64,000 nt of DNA from assembly GCA_023411645.1 (NCBI GenBank), contig JAEYON010000145.1, positions 3,796-67,795 of the forward strand, in the 5' to 3' direction. The position numbers and the translations under genes are program-made. The DNA is from Bacillota bacterium (GTDB lineage: Bacteria; Bacillota; Clostridia; Acetivibrionales; DTU013). Below, piece by piece: positions 33,401-42,883 of the stretch. Below the pieces are notes generated by a model that saw only the letters and a list, made by a program, of their open reading frames with translations, did no database searches and was not told where the DNA came from. Numbering within the stretch: the stretch's first letter is position 1; every line of letters begins with the position of its first letter.

Positions 33401-34192
33401 CTACTGTTCCCCCAACAATTTTGCGGCATTTCCGCCCAGAATCGCCTGCCTGACGGACTCTGGCAGAGCCATTGCCTGTAGTTTCTCCACTTCTTCGCTC
33501 TGGCTACCCCAGGGAGAATCAGATGCAAACAGCAGCCGGTCTGCTCCATGTCCCGATAGTATCCGTAAAAACTGCTCCCGGCTCATTTCGTGTATACTGA
33601 ACGATGTGTCCAAATACAGCGCTTCACCGACCAGGAAGCGTTCCACGTCATCCCAGTATTGATACCCGCCCATGTGAGCTGCTACAAGCTTCGCCTTCGG
33701 AAATGCCCGCACGACATGCCGCATCCTTAACGGAGGGCAATGATAGGGCGCCGGCAGGCCAAGATCCACACCGGCATGAAAAATAATGACGAGACCTAAT
33801 TGGGCTGCCACTTCATAAACAGGATACATTTTGGGATCATCCACATAAAACTGCTGATAATCCGGGTGGAATTTAATTCCTTTTATGCCAGCCTGCTGTA
33901 ACCTGACCAACTCATTTTTCCAATCGTCGAATTCCGGATGAATCGTGCCAAAGGGAATCAAATCACTGTCCTGTATGGAAATCGCCCATTGATTGATTTT
34001 GGACGTCTGTTGCGGCTTGGTTGCAATACTGAGTAATACTGATTTGTCGATACCGGCCTTTTTCATGGAAGCCCTGATCCCAGATACCGTTCCGTCCGAT
34101 CTGGCCGGTATATCGGCCGCCTGCGCAATAGACGCCACTGCCCTGGCGGCAATATCATCCGCAAAACAGTGGGTATGAAAATCTATGATCAT
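33401..34192 (-). CDS. Amidohydrolase-superfamily (Amidohydro_2) metal-dependent hydrolase
   Basis: TIM-barrel hydrolase of 263 residues. Metal ligands lie in MIIDFHTHCF (His-x-His), GIKFHPDYQQF, IIFHAGVDLGLP (His), KLVAAHMGGYQYW (His) and LFASDSPWGSQ (Asp). The family includes decarboxylases and small-molecule hydrolases such as the ACMSD group. The substrate is unknown. It lies between birA and the Gln/Arg-rich gene in the same direction. Confidence 0.9.
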   Translation of the reverse strand: MIIDFHTHCFADDIAARAVASIAQAADIPARSDGTVSGIRASMKKAGIDKSVLLSIATKPQQTSKINQWAISIQDSDLIPFGTIHPEFDDWKNELVRLQQAGIKGIKFHPDYQQFYVDDPKMYPVYEVAAQLGLVIIFHAGVDLGLPAPYHCPPLRMRHVVRAFPKAKLVAAHMGGYQYWDDVERFLVGEALYLDTSFSIHEMSREQFLRILSGHGADRLLFASDSPWGSQSEEVEKLQAMALPESVRQAILGGNAAKLLGEQ

Positions 34193-34227
34193 TTATTGGT
34201 GACTCCTTTATGCATCATTTTTCCAGG

Positions 34228-35256
34228 CTATACATAATCATATATGCCTCTGACTGATACTTCGCCCGAATACAAGTCTCGTCGTGTCCCATCACTGCAC
34301 TCTACTGACAGTTTACCGTCACGGGTAATATCTACAGCTGTCCCGGTATACTCCATATCCCTGAGCATAAAGCGAACCTCTTTACCGATGGTGACAGAAT
34401 GCTCACGCCACATTTGCAGTATCTTCTCCTGTCTGCCGGCCAGTATGAGACTATAGATTTTATCCAGTTCCCGCAGAACTGAGCGGATCACTGAAAGTCT
34501 GCCTATGGGTCTTGAGGTTTCTGCCGGTTCGGATGTCTTTGAGAGTCTGAGAGCATCTGCGGCCATTTTCAACGAGATGGCCTTACTCCTCAGTTCTTCC
34601 GGGAATTCGTCCTGCTCATGGGAATAGTTAATTCCAATGCCAAGAACAATATAATTGACTCTATCTGCCTCCGAGCTCATCTCCAACAGAATACCACAGA
34701 CCTTCTTGCCTTTGGTCACAAGATCATTTGGCCATTTTATTCCAAGACATATTCCTGTGGCTTCAGAAATTGCCTTCACAGCTGCAACAGCTGCCGCAAG
34801 TGTAAAGATCTGCGTCTCAGCGGGAGCCATATCCGGCCTGAATACAACTGTTATATAGATTCCCTTATCCGGCTGTGATTCCCAGCTTCTTCCCAGTCTA
34901 CCCCTGCCTGCCGTCTGCTGTCCGGCTACTACCGTCAACCCATCTGCACAGCCTTCAGCAGCCAGCTTTTTTGCATAATTATTGGTGGAATCAATGGTAT
35001 CAAAGTACTTCACAATGCGGCCCACTGTCTGCGTGTCAAGGTTATTGGATATCTCCCAGGAATTGAGCTTGTCTTCGGAGGGCATCAGTCTGTAGCCTTT
35101 TCGGGGAGATGCTTCAACACAGTAGCCTTCACGCCTGAGTTCCTCAATGTATTTCCATATTGCTGTTCTGGATATGTTGAACCTCCGGCCCAACTCCCCT
35201 CCCGACACATATCTGGGAGAAGCCTCTTTGAGCAGTTGCCCGATTTCATACTTCAC
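34228..35256 (-). CDS. birA: Bifunctional biotin-protein ligase / biotin operon repressor
   Basis: Attaches biotin to carboxylase subunits and, with its N-terminal domain, represses biotin genes. The winged HTH (residues 1-60) reads ISRTAIWKYIEELRREGYCV. The ligase domain has GRGRLGRSWESQPDKGIY, the biotinyl-AMP loop, and GIKWPNDLVTKGKKVCGIL. A C-terminal SH3-like domain ends the protein. The length is 342. The start is GTG 35256, with AGGAGG placed inside the last codons (Arg-Arg) of the preceding gene, so the two are tightly coupled. Confidence 0.96.
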   Translation of the reverse strand: MKYEIGQLLKEASPRYVSGGELGRRFNISRTAIWKYIEELRREGYCVEASPRKGYRLMPSEDKLNSWEISNNLDTQTVGRIVKYFDTIDSTNNYAKKLAAEGCADGLTVVAGQQTAGRGRLGRSWESQPDKGIYITVVFRPDMAPAETQIFTLAAAVAAVKAISEATGICLGIKWPNDLVTKGKKVCGILLEMSSEADRVNYIVLGIGINYSHEQDEFPEELRSKAISLKMAADALRLSKTSEPAETSRPIGRLSVIRSVLRELDKIYSLILAGRQEKILQMWREHSVTIGKEVRFMLRDMEYTGTAVDITRDGKLSVECSDGTRRDLYSGEVSVRGIYDYV

Positions 35257-35883
35257 CTAATACCTCCTGAAATTCGGGATCTTTAACGTATACACCCTTT
35301 CGTCCCTATGCCTGGTAAATACCGCGAGCCCGCTGACCGGATCCTCGATCATGTCGGCTTTCCCCTCTTTGTACATCATTTTAAAGAAGAGATATAGTAA
35401 TGCATCGTTAATGTCCTCATATTCTTCCTGCATGCTTTCAAACAAACTGCCGAAATAAAGATCCTGAGAATTACTGTACAGCACCGGTGTATCCAGCCAC
35501 TTGCCCGGCAAGCTTATCTGATCCCCAAGGACCGTACCGGTTATCAGGATCTCCGGGAGTCTATAGCTTCCATACATGTATTGCTCCATGGGTACTATCG
35601 ATTCTTCATACAGCTCCATTACCTCAGGATATTCCAGCCCCACTTTATAGAGGAGGCTGTCGGCCACATAGCAGTATTTCGGATGCACCTCCAGTTTAAG
35701 GCACTTATGGTCGGCAAGAACGCCTATTTCACTGTCGTCCCTCGGGTTCAACAATGCGGTGATGCACCTTTTAACCTCTCCGCCGATCCTTACCTCCCGG
35801 CTGTACCACTCGGAAAGCTTAATCCCGCATTCGACCGCATCTGCCATTTTATCCGCAGGCATATAAAAATAAACCTCCGCCAC
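35257..35883 (-). CDS. Conserved-looking protein of unknown function upstream of birA
   Basis: Unrecognised protein of about 208 residues, mixed alpha/beta, acidic, without signal peptide or membrane helix. Notable segments are YSREVRIGGEVKRCITALL and DINDALLYLFFKMMYKEGKA. The GTG at 35883 is preferred, since GGAGG lies 8 bases before it; a GTG five codons upstream (35898) overlaps that site. Its stop codon touches the birA start codon and its last codons form the birA ribosome binding site. A function related to biotin or carboxylase use is possible only by neighbourhood. Confidence 0.8.
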   Translation of the reverse strand: MAEVYFYMPADKMADAVECGIKLSEWYSREVRIGGEVKRCITALLNPRDDSEIGVLADHKCLKLEVHPKYCYVADSLLYKVGLEYPEVMELYEESIVPMEQYMYGSYRLPEILITGTVLGDQISLPGKWLDTPVLYSNSQDLYFGSLFESMQEEYEDINDALLYLFFKMMYKEGKADMIEDPVSGLAVFTRHRDERVYTLKIPNFRRY

Positions 35884-35953
35884 CGGTTTCACCTCCACAC
35901 TGAAGCTCTCCTCACATCACTGAAATCTTGCACATATCTAATTGAAATACACC

Positions 35954-37054
35954 TCATATATTTCTAAGAAACTCTTCCATGTCAGTGCACTGCAACGGCC
36001 TGATGTTGGCAGCGGTAGAGCGCTGCGTCATTGTTATCGCTGCATAACGGGATATTTCCGCCTCCTCCAGTTTTGGTGCTCTTCCGATCAAAGAAGCGAT
36101 TACCGCATCAAAAGCATCAATGCTTTCCAGACTCATGAGCCTCAGGATGTTCTCTATCCTGTCTTTTGCATATTCATAATTGAATCTCAAATACTCTGCC
36201 ATCAGCCATCCATTGGCCTGTCCGTGGGGAATGTCCCTGAAATATGTATAATTGTATCCCGCGCCGTGGATGATGGTGGTCCCTGTATGTGAGATAACAA
36301 TTCCACCCAACATGGACATATAGAGCAGGTTTTTCCGGTCCTCCCAAACGAAGCTGCCCTTTCTGAGGCTATCAATACACGCTCCGAACAGCCTTATGCC
36401 TTCCTGTGCCAGCAGATCACTTATCGGCGTCCTTCTGCTTCCAAGATACCCTTCCATATTGTGTGACAGTGCATCTATCGCCGTATTGACCGTAACATTT
36501 AATGGCTGGCTTTCCGTATAACGTGGGTCCAGAAACGCTATCACAGGGAAGGTATCCTGAGTCCCAAAGCTGCCCTTTGTCTGCAGTTCATTCCTTGTGA
36601 GTACCGAGTAGGGGGTCACTTCGCTCCCGGTGCCCGCAGTTGTCGGTATAGCTATAACAGGCAGCGGTTTGTTAGGGAATATATTCGTGAAAAGCTGCTC
36701 AGGTTCGATATTGTTTGCAGCAAGCACTGCAATGGCTTTGGCCGCATCGAGGGGAGAACCCCCACCTATGCCAATGACAAAATCCGCGCCGTTCTGCCTT
36801 GCTTCAATGCCACCTATCTTCACAGTGTCGGTGGATGGATTGTTCTCTACCTTGTCAAATACATCATATGATATATTAAAATGTTCCAAAGCGCTGCATA
36901 TGTCTGAAAGAGCTCCGCTAGCCTGAGCAGATCTCCCCCCCGTGACGATGTATGCCTTGCTTCCAAACTTAGACAATTCTTCACCGTTCTGTGCAATACT
37001 GTCCTTCCCGAAATAAACCTTTGTTGGCATTAGAAATTTAAACTGCACATACAT
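35954..37054 (-). CDS. Iron-containing alcohol dehydrogenase
   Basis: Group III NAD(P)-dependent dehydrogenase. The nucleotide-binding motif is GIGGGSPLDAAKA and the metal ligands lie in IDALSHNMEG, IIHGAGYNYTYF and IPHGQANGW. The N-terminal YFGKDSI and IVTGGRSA are typical. From ATG 37054 the length is 366, with GGAAAGG upstream; a longer form adds 19 unlikely residues. Typical roles are reduction of aldehydes to alcohols in fermentation; the substrate is not evident. Confidence 0.93.
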   Translation of the reverse strand: MYVQFKFLMPTKVYFGKDSIAQNGEELSKFGSKAYIVTGGRSAQASGALSDICSALEHFNISYDVFDKVENNPSTDTVKIGGIEARQNGADFVIGIGGGSPLDAAKAIAVLAANNIEPEQLFTNIFPNKPLPVIAIPTTAGTGSEVTPYSVLTRNELQTKGSFGTQDTFPVIAFLDPRYTESQPLNVTVNTAIDALSHNMEGYLGSRRTPISDLLAQEGIRLFGACIDSLRKGSFVWEDRKNLLYMSMLGGIVISHTGTTIIHGAGYNYTYFRDIPHGQANGWLMAEYLRFNYEYAKDRIENILRLMSLESIDAFDAVIASLIGRAPKLEEAEISRYAAITMTQRSTAANIRPLQCTDMEEFLRNI

Positions 37055-37093
37055 ACCGCCTTTCCCAGTTGTTTTAGCGTCAAAAGCGTCAAA

Positions 37094-37135
37094 AGGGGAC
37101 ATTCCTTGCACAGTCCCTTTACAGGAGTGTCCCCT
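37094..37135. other. Inverted repeat upstream of the iron alcohol dehydrogenase
   Basis: AGGGGACA (37094-37101) and TGTCCCCT (37128-37135) are perfect reverse complements 26 bases apart. They lie 40-80 bases upstream of the dehydrogenase start. This is a possible operator or leader stem. Confidence 0.35.
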
Positions 37136-37270
37136 CTCATATTATAATACATTCGCCTGAACAAATCATCTATTGAATATCCTTATAATATTACTTATAA
37201 TAATTACATAACATCCGGTACATACCAAAGCATGAACAGTAAGTAAAATTTGGAACGGAGGTACTGCAAA

Positions 37271-37765
37271 ATGGCATTTTTGGAAAATTTGGGCAAAAAG
37301 GTCGGCGAAGCCGCTCAGGCTGCGGCAAAAAAGTCAAATGAGATTGTGGAAACCACAAAGCTCAACTCCAACATCAACTCAGAAGAAGATAAAATACAAA
37401 AGCTATATATACAGCTTGGTAAGGCTGTATATGAAAGATTCACTCAGACAGGCGCTGTAGAAGATTATGCGCAGGAAGCCTGCCAGGCGATCGTTGCACA
37501 TCAGGAAAATATTATAGCTTTTAGAGAGAAAATTGCAGAGATCAAGGGAATCAAAGCCTGTGTTAATTGCGGCGCAGAAATGGAAAGAAATCAGGTGTTC
37601 TGTTCCAAATGCGGTACTAAAAATGAATTACCCACACCTTCAGCCCAGGAAACCCCAGCAAATGGGGCTGCACAGGAAAACTCCGAAAAAACCTTCTGCC
37701 CTTCCTGCGGAACAGAGCTTCCGGCAGGATCAGCCTTCTGTACAAATTGCGGTGCAAAGATATAA
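37271..37765 (+). CDS. Double zinc-ribbon protein
   Basis: A 164-residue protein. Residues 1-95 are helical and begin MAFLENLGKKVGEAAQAAAK. Two zinc-ribbon modules follow: CVNCGAEM...FCSKCGTK and FCPSCGTEL...FCTNCGAK, each with four cysteines, joined by a Pro/Ala/Gln-rich linker. Such proteins are common in clostridia, with no settled function. The start is ATG 37271, 9 bases after GGAGG. It has its own terminator and converges with cphA. Confidence 0.92.
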   Translation: MAFLENLGKKVGEAAQAAAKKSNEIVETTKLNSNINSEEDKIQKLYIQLGKAVYERFTQTGAVEDYAQEACQAIVAHQENIIAFREKIAEIKGIKACVNCGAEMERNQVFCSKCGTKNELPTPSAQETPANGAAQENSEKTFCPSCGTELPAGSAFCTNCGAKI

Positions 37766-37806
37766 ATATATTTCACATTCGGAAGTTTTACAATAAAAAC
37801 TCAGAA

Positions 37807-37833
37807 AGGCGGGATTTACCCGCCTTTTATTTT
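37807..37833. terminator. Terminator between the zinc-ribbon gene and cphA
   Basis: AGGCGGG (37807-37813), a 5-base loop and CCCGCCT (37819-37825), then TTTATTTT. It clearly serves the plus-strand zinc-ribbon gene. Preceding A-residues allow partial use by the convergent cphA, whose stop lies within it. Confidence 0.85.
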
Positions 37834-40573
37834 ACCCTGCACTCCCGACATTCCCGGCATAGTCCTCAATATCTGCGTCTTCCTGGTGCATGTCCTCCGT
37901 GCAAGTGTTCTCCTGATCCGTCAGGCCGAGCATGCCGCGGCATTTCTCGATAACCTCTAGAGCGGGTTCCAGTTCTTCATAAAACATCAGGACCAATTCT
38001 CCTTCTTCTGCCTCCATAATAGCTGTTTCCAGCGCTTTTGTCTCAGAGTAGATAACTCTGATATGATCGGCAGGCAACCCTTCCTTTACAGCCGCATTAT
38101 AAAGGATATCCGCAACCTCGCCTGCATTCCTGCCACGCAGGTCATTATCCTCTTTGATGATCAGTTTTGTGAAGCGTCTGCCGCAGAGCCTTCCCACTTC
38201 GTATATGCTATCGTCCATCCTGTCGCCCGGCATACCGATCACCCCGGTGAACCCGGTCGCATCCATGTAACTAATCATGTCAGTCACACAACGGTAGCCT
38301 GCAACGTTATGGCCATAATCCAACATAACTGAGAACTTGCCCATGTCAAAAACATTAAATCTTCCCGGATTTGTTCCAATGTCCGGTTTAAAGCTTGTGA
38401 GACCTGTCCTGATTGTGATTGCAGGGACTCCGAGGGCTATCAATGCTGAAGTGACGGCAAGCGCGTTTTCAATATTACAGGCCGCAGAGCCGTTAAATGT
38501 AATGGGTATTTCCCCGATACGGGCAATAAGTACTTCGCCCTTTACGCCCGTATCGCCATTATTCCTGGTATCGCTATTATCTGCGTTATTCACCAATGCA
38601 CGGATAGCCCCGTCCCGTACATACACCGCACGACTGCCTTCCGCGATTTTTTCCCGCAGCAGCGTATTTTCATAATCTACTGAGAAGAGAACTGTCTGAC
38701 AGCTTATTCTCTGTAAGAGCCAGGGAGTCATTTTGTCATCTGCGTTGAGTACAGCCGCACCTTCCGGCTTTATAGCCTCAATAACTAGTGCTTTGACCTT
38801 CGCAAGCTCCTCCAGAGTATTGACACCGTCTAAACCCAAATGATCATCGCTAATATTTGTGATCACACCCACATCAGCCAGGTCATATCCAAGTCCGCGC
38901 TTGATAATGCCTCCTCTTGCTGTTTCCAATACTGCAGCTTCAACGCTTGTATCCCTCAATACCCGTTCGGCACTCAAAACCCCTGTATTGTCTCCCTTAA
39001 GGGCACATTCCCCGCCAATATAAATCCCACTGGTAGATGTCATTCCCACAACTGTACCGTCAAGTCCTAAAGTATATGCAATCATTCTGGTCACTGTGGT
39101 TTTACCGTTTGAACCAGTGACAGATACGATCGGCACACTGGTTGGTTTCCCCGCCGGATAAAACATCTTTAGAATATCTTCGGCTACATTCCTTGGTTGT
39201 CCTTCCGAAGGAAAAAGGTGCATCCGCAGGCCGGGAGCGGCGTTCACTTCGATTAACGCTCCGTTTTCATGGGTCAGAGGCTTTGAGATGTCCATGCAGG
39301 TAATGTCAATTCCCGCAATATCCAGTTCCATTAATTGCGCTGCAGTAACGGCAATCCGTTCATTTTCCGGGTGTACCTCATGCGTACAGTCAGATGCCGT
39401 CCCACCGGTGCTTAAGTTTCCATTGTGCCTCAGCGGCACTATCCTTCCCCGCTCCGGTATGCTGTTCTCGTCGTAGCCTTCCTTAGCCAGCACTTGTTTG
39501 GACATGTCATCTAATTTGATCCATGTCAGTGGTTTTTCATGATCTGATCCCCTCAGGGGATTCTCATTTTCAATATTTATCAACTCCCTGATGGAGCGGA
39601 TCCCGTCTCCTATTATGGAAGGAGGCTTTCTCTGCGCTGCCGCAACCATTTTCCCGCCTACCACAAGAAGTCTGTAATCATTTCCGGGTATGTGCTTTTC
39701 CACAATCACGGCATGGCTGTATTTGGACGCTGTTTGATAGGCTATCTCAAGCTCCCTGTAGCTGGATATGTCTGTAAACACACCCTTCCCCTGGTTTGCA
39801 TCGAAGGGCTTAAGGACAACCGGATAACCAATGCACGATGCGACTGCTGCGGCAGATCTGATTGTATAGGCAATATCGCCATACGGAACCGGAATACCGG
39901 CATCACCCAGGATCTTCTTTGTAAGATGCTTGTTTCCCGCTCTGTCGACCGCTATGCAGGTCGACCTGTCCGTTAATGACGCTTCAAGCAGCCGAGTATA
40001 CCTGCCGTTTCCAAGCTGCAATATGCTTGAATGCGGAAGACACATCACAGGGATTTTCCTTTTGCGCGCTTCAGCGAAAAGAGCGCCCGTGCTGATCCCC
40101 AGATCCGACTCTGCGGCCATTTTTTTCAACGAAGTTATGAGCTCGGCAATTTGGGGCACGGTACCCTCAATCAGCATGTTCACAATATCTATCGCTGACA
40201 AAAGACATTCTGTGGCAAGCTTTTCATTCTGGTACTCAAAAATAATTGTATAAATAGATGGCTGATCAGCCTGTCTCGTTTTTCCATAGTTTACGTCACA
40301 CCCCATCATGCTTTGAAGCTCTAGCACCGTATGCTCCGTTACATGGGCCAGGTAGGTACCCTCGATGAGCCTTTCCATAAAACCGCCTTCACGCCCCAGG
40401 GAACAATAATGCTTTTGAAGGCCGGGTAATAATTGTATAAGCCTCTCATTAAACTGACTGATTTGACAGGTTGGTGTATCATATAAATTTTTTAGATTTA
40501 CAACAGCCTTGATCACAGGCCTGTGGCTATGAATATTTCTCCCTTTAAAAGATTGTATATCAAGAAGTTCCAC
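37832..40573 (-). CDS. cphA: Cyanophycin synthetase
   Basis: Polymerises Asp and Arg non-ribosomally into cyanophycin (multi-L-arginyl-poly-Asp), a nitrogen and carbon store, using ATP. Domains: an N-terminal CphA domain (1-160, RNIHSHRPVIKAVVNL), an ATP-grasp domain (about 210-470, with GYPVVLKPFDANQGKGVF and IEVNAAPGLRMHLFP) and a Mur-ligase domain from about 480 with P-loop VTGSNGKTTVTRMIAYTLG and LETARGGIIKRGLGYD. The length of 913 is full size, with an acidic tail of about 30 residues. The GTG start has GGAGGAG 5 bases upstream. It is last of the iadA-cphB-cphA run. Confidence 0.97.
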   Translation of the reverse strand: MELLDIQSFKGRNIHSHRPVIKAVVNLKNLYDTPTCQISQFNERLIQLLPGLQKHYCSLGREGGFMERLIEGTYLAHVTEHTVLELQSMMGCDVNYGKTRQADQPSIYTIIFEYQNEKLATECLLSAIDIVNMLIEGTVPQIAELITSLKKMAAESDLGISTGALFAEARKRKIPVMCLPHSSILQLGNGRYTRLLEASLTDRSTCIAVDRAGNKHLTKKILGDAGIPVPYGDIAYTIRSAAAVASCIGYPVVLKPFDANQGKGVFTDISSYRELEIAYQTASKYSHAVIVEKHIPGNDYRLLVVGGKMVAAAQRKPPSIIGDGIRSIRELINIENENPLRGSDHEKPLTWIKLDDMSKQVLAKEGYDENSIPERGRIVPLRHNGNLSTGGTASDCTHEVHPENERIAVTAAQLMELDIAGIDITCMDISKPLTHENGALIEVNAAPGLRMHLFPSEGQPRNVAEDILKMFYPAGKPTSVPIVSVTGSNGKTTVTRMIAYTLGLDGTVVGMTSTSGIYIGGECALKGDNTGVLSAERVLRDTSVEAAVLETARGGIIKRGLGYDLADVGVITNISDDHLGLDGVNTLEELAKVKALVIEAIKPEGAAVLNADDKMTPWLLQRISCQTVLFSVDYENTLLREKIAEGSRAVYVRDGAIRALVNNADNSDTRNNGDTGVKGEVLIARIGEIPITFNGSAACNIENALAVTSALIALGVPAITIRTGLTSFKPDIGTNPGRFNVFDMGKFSVMLDYGHNVAGYRCVTDMISYMDATGFTGVIGMPGDRMDDSIYEVGRLCGRRFTKLIIKEDNDLRGRNAGEVADILYNAAVKEGLPADHIRVIYSETKALETAIMEAEEGELVLMFYEELEPALEVIEKCRGMLGLTDQENTCTEDMHQEDADIEDYAGNVGSAG

Positions 40574-40612
40574 GAAGTCTCCTCCAACTCTTTTCGATGA
40601 CCGGCAAAGTGC

Positions 40613-41422
40613 TCAATGAACTCTGATAACTTCTCTGGTAACCAAATGAAAGCCATAGCCAAAAGGCAATACGTGCAAAACCACATTTGCAATGGCCAAG
40701 TTTTCGTCCGGCATTGATTCAGATACATTGGAGCTTTTAATATTCCGCCCGTCCACTACTGTAACGGAATTACTGCCAATCACCTCAAAATGTTCATCAG
40801 GAAATACTCTCACTGCAGTGTCCTCATCAATTCCTATCCCAAGAATCGACGGGTTTTCAGCAACACCGCACAAAAGTCTTCCTATTCTCCCTCTCTGGTG
40901 AAAGTGCTGGTCGATAAGTGCTCTTTCAAGCAGGCCAAGTCCCGGCGCCATTTTTAAAGTGCATTTTCTGGCAGCGTCATAATCGTTTCCCTCTACTATC
41001 ATGGTTCTGCTCATGGCAGAAGCCCCGGCACTTGTGCCGGCAATAACTGCACCTGCTCCATAGGCGGCATGTAATGCTGTATATGCTCTGGTGCCACCGA
41101 TGATACTGGTTATGCGGAGTTGATCCCCTCCGGTGAAAAATATACCGGAAGACTCCGATATCATTCTTGCGTTCATATCCAAGTCCGCGTCATCCCGGGT
41201 ATTAATATTTAAAATTGCTGTTTCCGGAGCCCCCAGACCAACGAACAGAGATTTGTATTGATTTCCCGCCTCTTCCGGCATTTCGGTCGCTGTGGTGATA
41301 ATTGTGATCTTTCCTTCCAGCGCGCGCGAAAGAGATACAAACGATTTTAAAATAGAGCACTCCCCTCTTTTATCTTCAGCACCGCCTATAATAACCAAGT
41401 TTCCCTTATTCATGTATTTCAC
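40613..41422 (-). CDS. cphB: Cyanophycinase
   Basis: Serine exopeptidase of family S51 that cleaves cyanophycin to beta-Asp-Arg dipeptides. The nucleophile motif is IAGTSAGASAMS, the N-terminal GNLVIIGGAEDKRG is typical, and LIDQHFHQRGRIGRL carries the conserved His region. The length is 269. It begins at GTG 41422, 4 bases after AGGA. It lies between isoaspartyl dipeptidase and cyanophycin synthetase, making synthesis and breakdown one unit. Confidence 0.97.
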   Translation of the reverse strand: MKYMNKGNLVIIGGAEDKRGECSILKSFVSLSRALEGKITIITTATEMPEEAGNQYKSLFVGLGAPETAILNINTRDDADLDMNARMISESSGIFFTGGDQLRITSIIGGTRAYTALHAAYGAGAVIAGTSAGASAMSRTMIVEGNDYDAARKCTLKMAPGLGLLERALIDQHFHQRGRIGRLLCGVAENPSILGIGIDEDTAVRVFPDEHFEVIGSNSVTVVDGRNIKSSNVSESMPDENLAIANVVLHVLPFGYGFHLVTREVIRVH

Positions 41423-41498
41423 CGTTTCCTGCTGTCCTTCATTGAAATATGCTAATATTCTTCATTTTGCACGTCAACGATATGCATGCCAATGTGTG

Positions 41499-42614
41499 CT
41501 AATTTTTACAAAAAACCAGTTTACCCTTCGCAAAAAGCAACTCCGGAATGAAACTTTCCTTTTCAATCAGCAGAATATCCGCATCTCCGCCAACTGCTAA
41601 CCTTCCTTTTGCCGGGCACAGTTTTAACACCTCTGCAACATTTTCAGTTACAGTCCTGAGAACCTGCTCGAGGGGCAGGCCGTATTCCTTTACAGCCGTC
41701 CTGACATCATCAAAGAGGCTCATTACTGATGCAATATCCTGACCCGATGTACCCGCGCCGCTTCCGTTTCCGTCCGATGATACAGTAACCCTGTCCAATC
41801 CGTCTTTGCTCATCAACAGCCTTTGCAGACAATCCGGCACACTGTAGCCAGCCTTTGTATTTTCTCCTGCAGTCAGATCAATCATTCCTCCATTATTATG
41901 AAACCGTACTGCCTGCTCAAAAAGGGCCGCATTCCTGTTTAAATGAGTCGGAACAAACATGGAAATTGGAAAATCTGTATTTTCCAGCAGGTCCAGAAGC
42001 GGCTCCAGCCCTTCCTTACCGTTGCCCACGTGCAGATGGACGACACCGGCTTTTTTTCCAAGCATGCCGCCTGTAATAACCTCGTGAGCCAGCTTGATCA
42101 ACTCCTGTCTTGTTGGATAAGAGGATCTATAGTCAGAAATGGCTATCTCGCCGGCGCCTATTACTTTGTCGATCAAGGCTATGTCCGTCAATACCCTGCC
42201 TGTTATGGTCACGGGAGGGATTCCATAATTTCCCGAGTAAATATAGGTTGTGATGCCATCGCTCTCCAGTGAACGCGCTTTCATCAACAGGGCCTGCATG
42301 CTCTTGCCAACCCCATCCGCACCCAGTACTCCGACTACAGTTGTAATTCCTGCTGCTGCGATGCTGTCGCAGCTTATCGGACCTATTATACTCCCCGGCC
42401 CCTGTTCTCCGCCTCCGCCTGTAATATGAAGGTGCTGATCCAGAAATCCCGGACAGGCGATCCTTCCGGTGCAATCGAATACCTGCGCTTCAGGTAATAT
42501 GTTCCATATAATTTCAGGTTTGATCAAAGCAATCTTATCAACCGCAATCAGTATATCCTGTGTCCCTAAAAAATTTGGAGTATAGCACTCAACATTTTTC
42601 AAAAGCTTAAACAT
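41499..42614 (-). CDS. iadA: Isoaspartyl dipeptidase (beta-aspartyl peptidase)
   Basis: Amidohydrolase-fold metalloenzyme that splits beta-aspartyl dipeptides; in this cassette it should release Asp and Arg from the cyanophycinase product. FLDQHLHITGGGGEQGPGS holds the His-x-His ligands and the GGGEQG loop. VVHLHVGNGKEG and TVSSDGNGSG hold further ligands. The length is 371. The start at ATG 42614 has a G-run about 14 bases upstream, a weak site. It is divergent from the LexA-like gene and is the first gene of the cyanophycin operon. Confidence 0.95.
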   Translation of the reverse strand: MFKLLKNVECYTPNFLGTQDILIAVDKIALIKPEIIWNILPEAQVFDCTGRIACPGFLDQHLHITGGGGEQGPGSIIGPISCDSIAAAGITTVVGVLGADGVGKSMQALLMKARSLESDGITTYIYSGNYGIPPVTITGRVLTDIALIDKVIGAGEIAISDYRSSYPTRQELIKLAHEVITGGMLGKKAGVVHLHVGNGKEGLEPLLDLLENTDFPISMFVPTHLNRNAALFEQAVRFHNNGGMIDLTAGENTKAGYSVPDCLQRLLMSKDGLDRVTVSSDGNGSGAGTSGQDIASVMSLFDDVRTAVKEYGLPLEQVLRTVTENVAEVLKLCPAKGRLAVGGDADILLIEKESFIPELLFAKGKLVFCKN

Positions 42615-42775
42615 TATTTTTTGACTTACCCCCTAATTTGGACAGATAAAATATTTTTTGTACTTTTTAATTCATGTATACATTTATTTTTTATAATTTT
42701 TGATTCCGTGGCGCAGAAATGTCCTCTAAAGTATTGAGCGGTCTACATTTTATTATGTTCTTATGTAATAATATT

Positions 42776-42798
42776 ATAATGTATTATTATAACATTAT
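42776..42798. promoter_or_regulatory. Inverted repeat between iadA and the LexA-like gene
   Basis: ATAATGT (42776-42782) and ACATTAT (42792-42798) are perfect inverted arms with a 9-base spacer, in a very A/T-rich divergent promoter region. The arrangement suits a dimeric winged-helix repressor such as the protein encoded next to it. No standard LexA box was found. The rest of 42615-42883 has no gene. Confidence 0.5.
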
Positions 42799-42883
42799 TG
42801 TTATATATTAATTTGATTATTGCACGCATTTCTGTTAGACTGTTGTGTATTATGTAAAGCAATATATTACAAAGGGTGATAAA

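Noticed and set aside
37094..37135. Insertion-sequence end (inverted repeat)
   Set aside because: Only 8-base arms, no target duplication and no transposase nearby.
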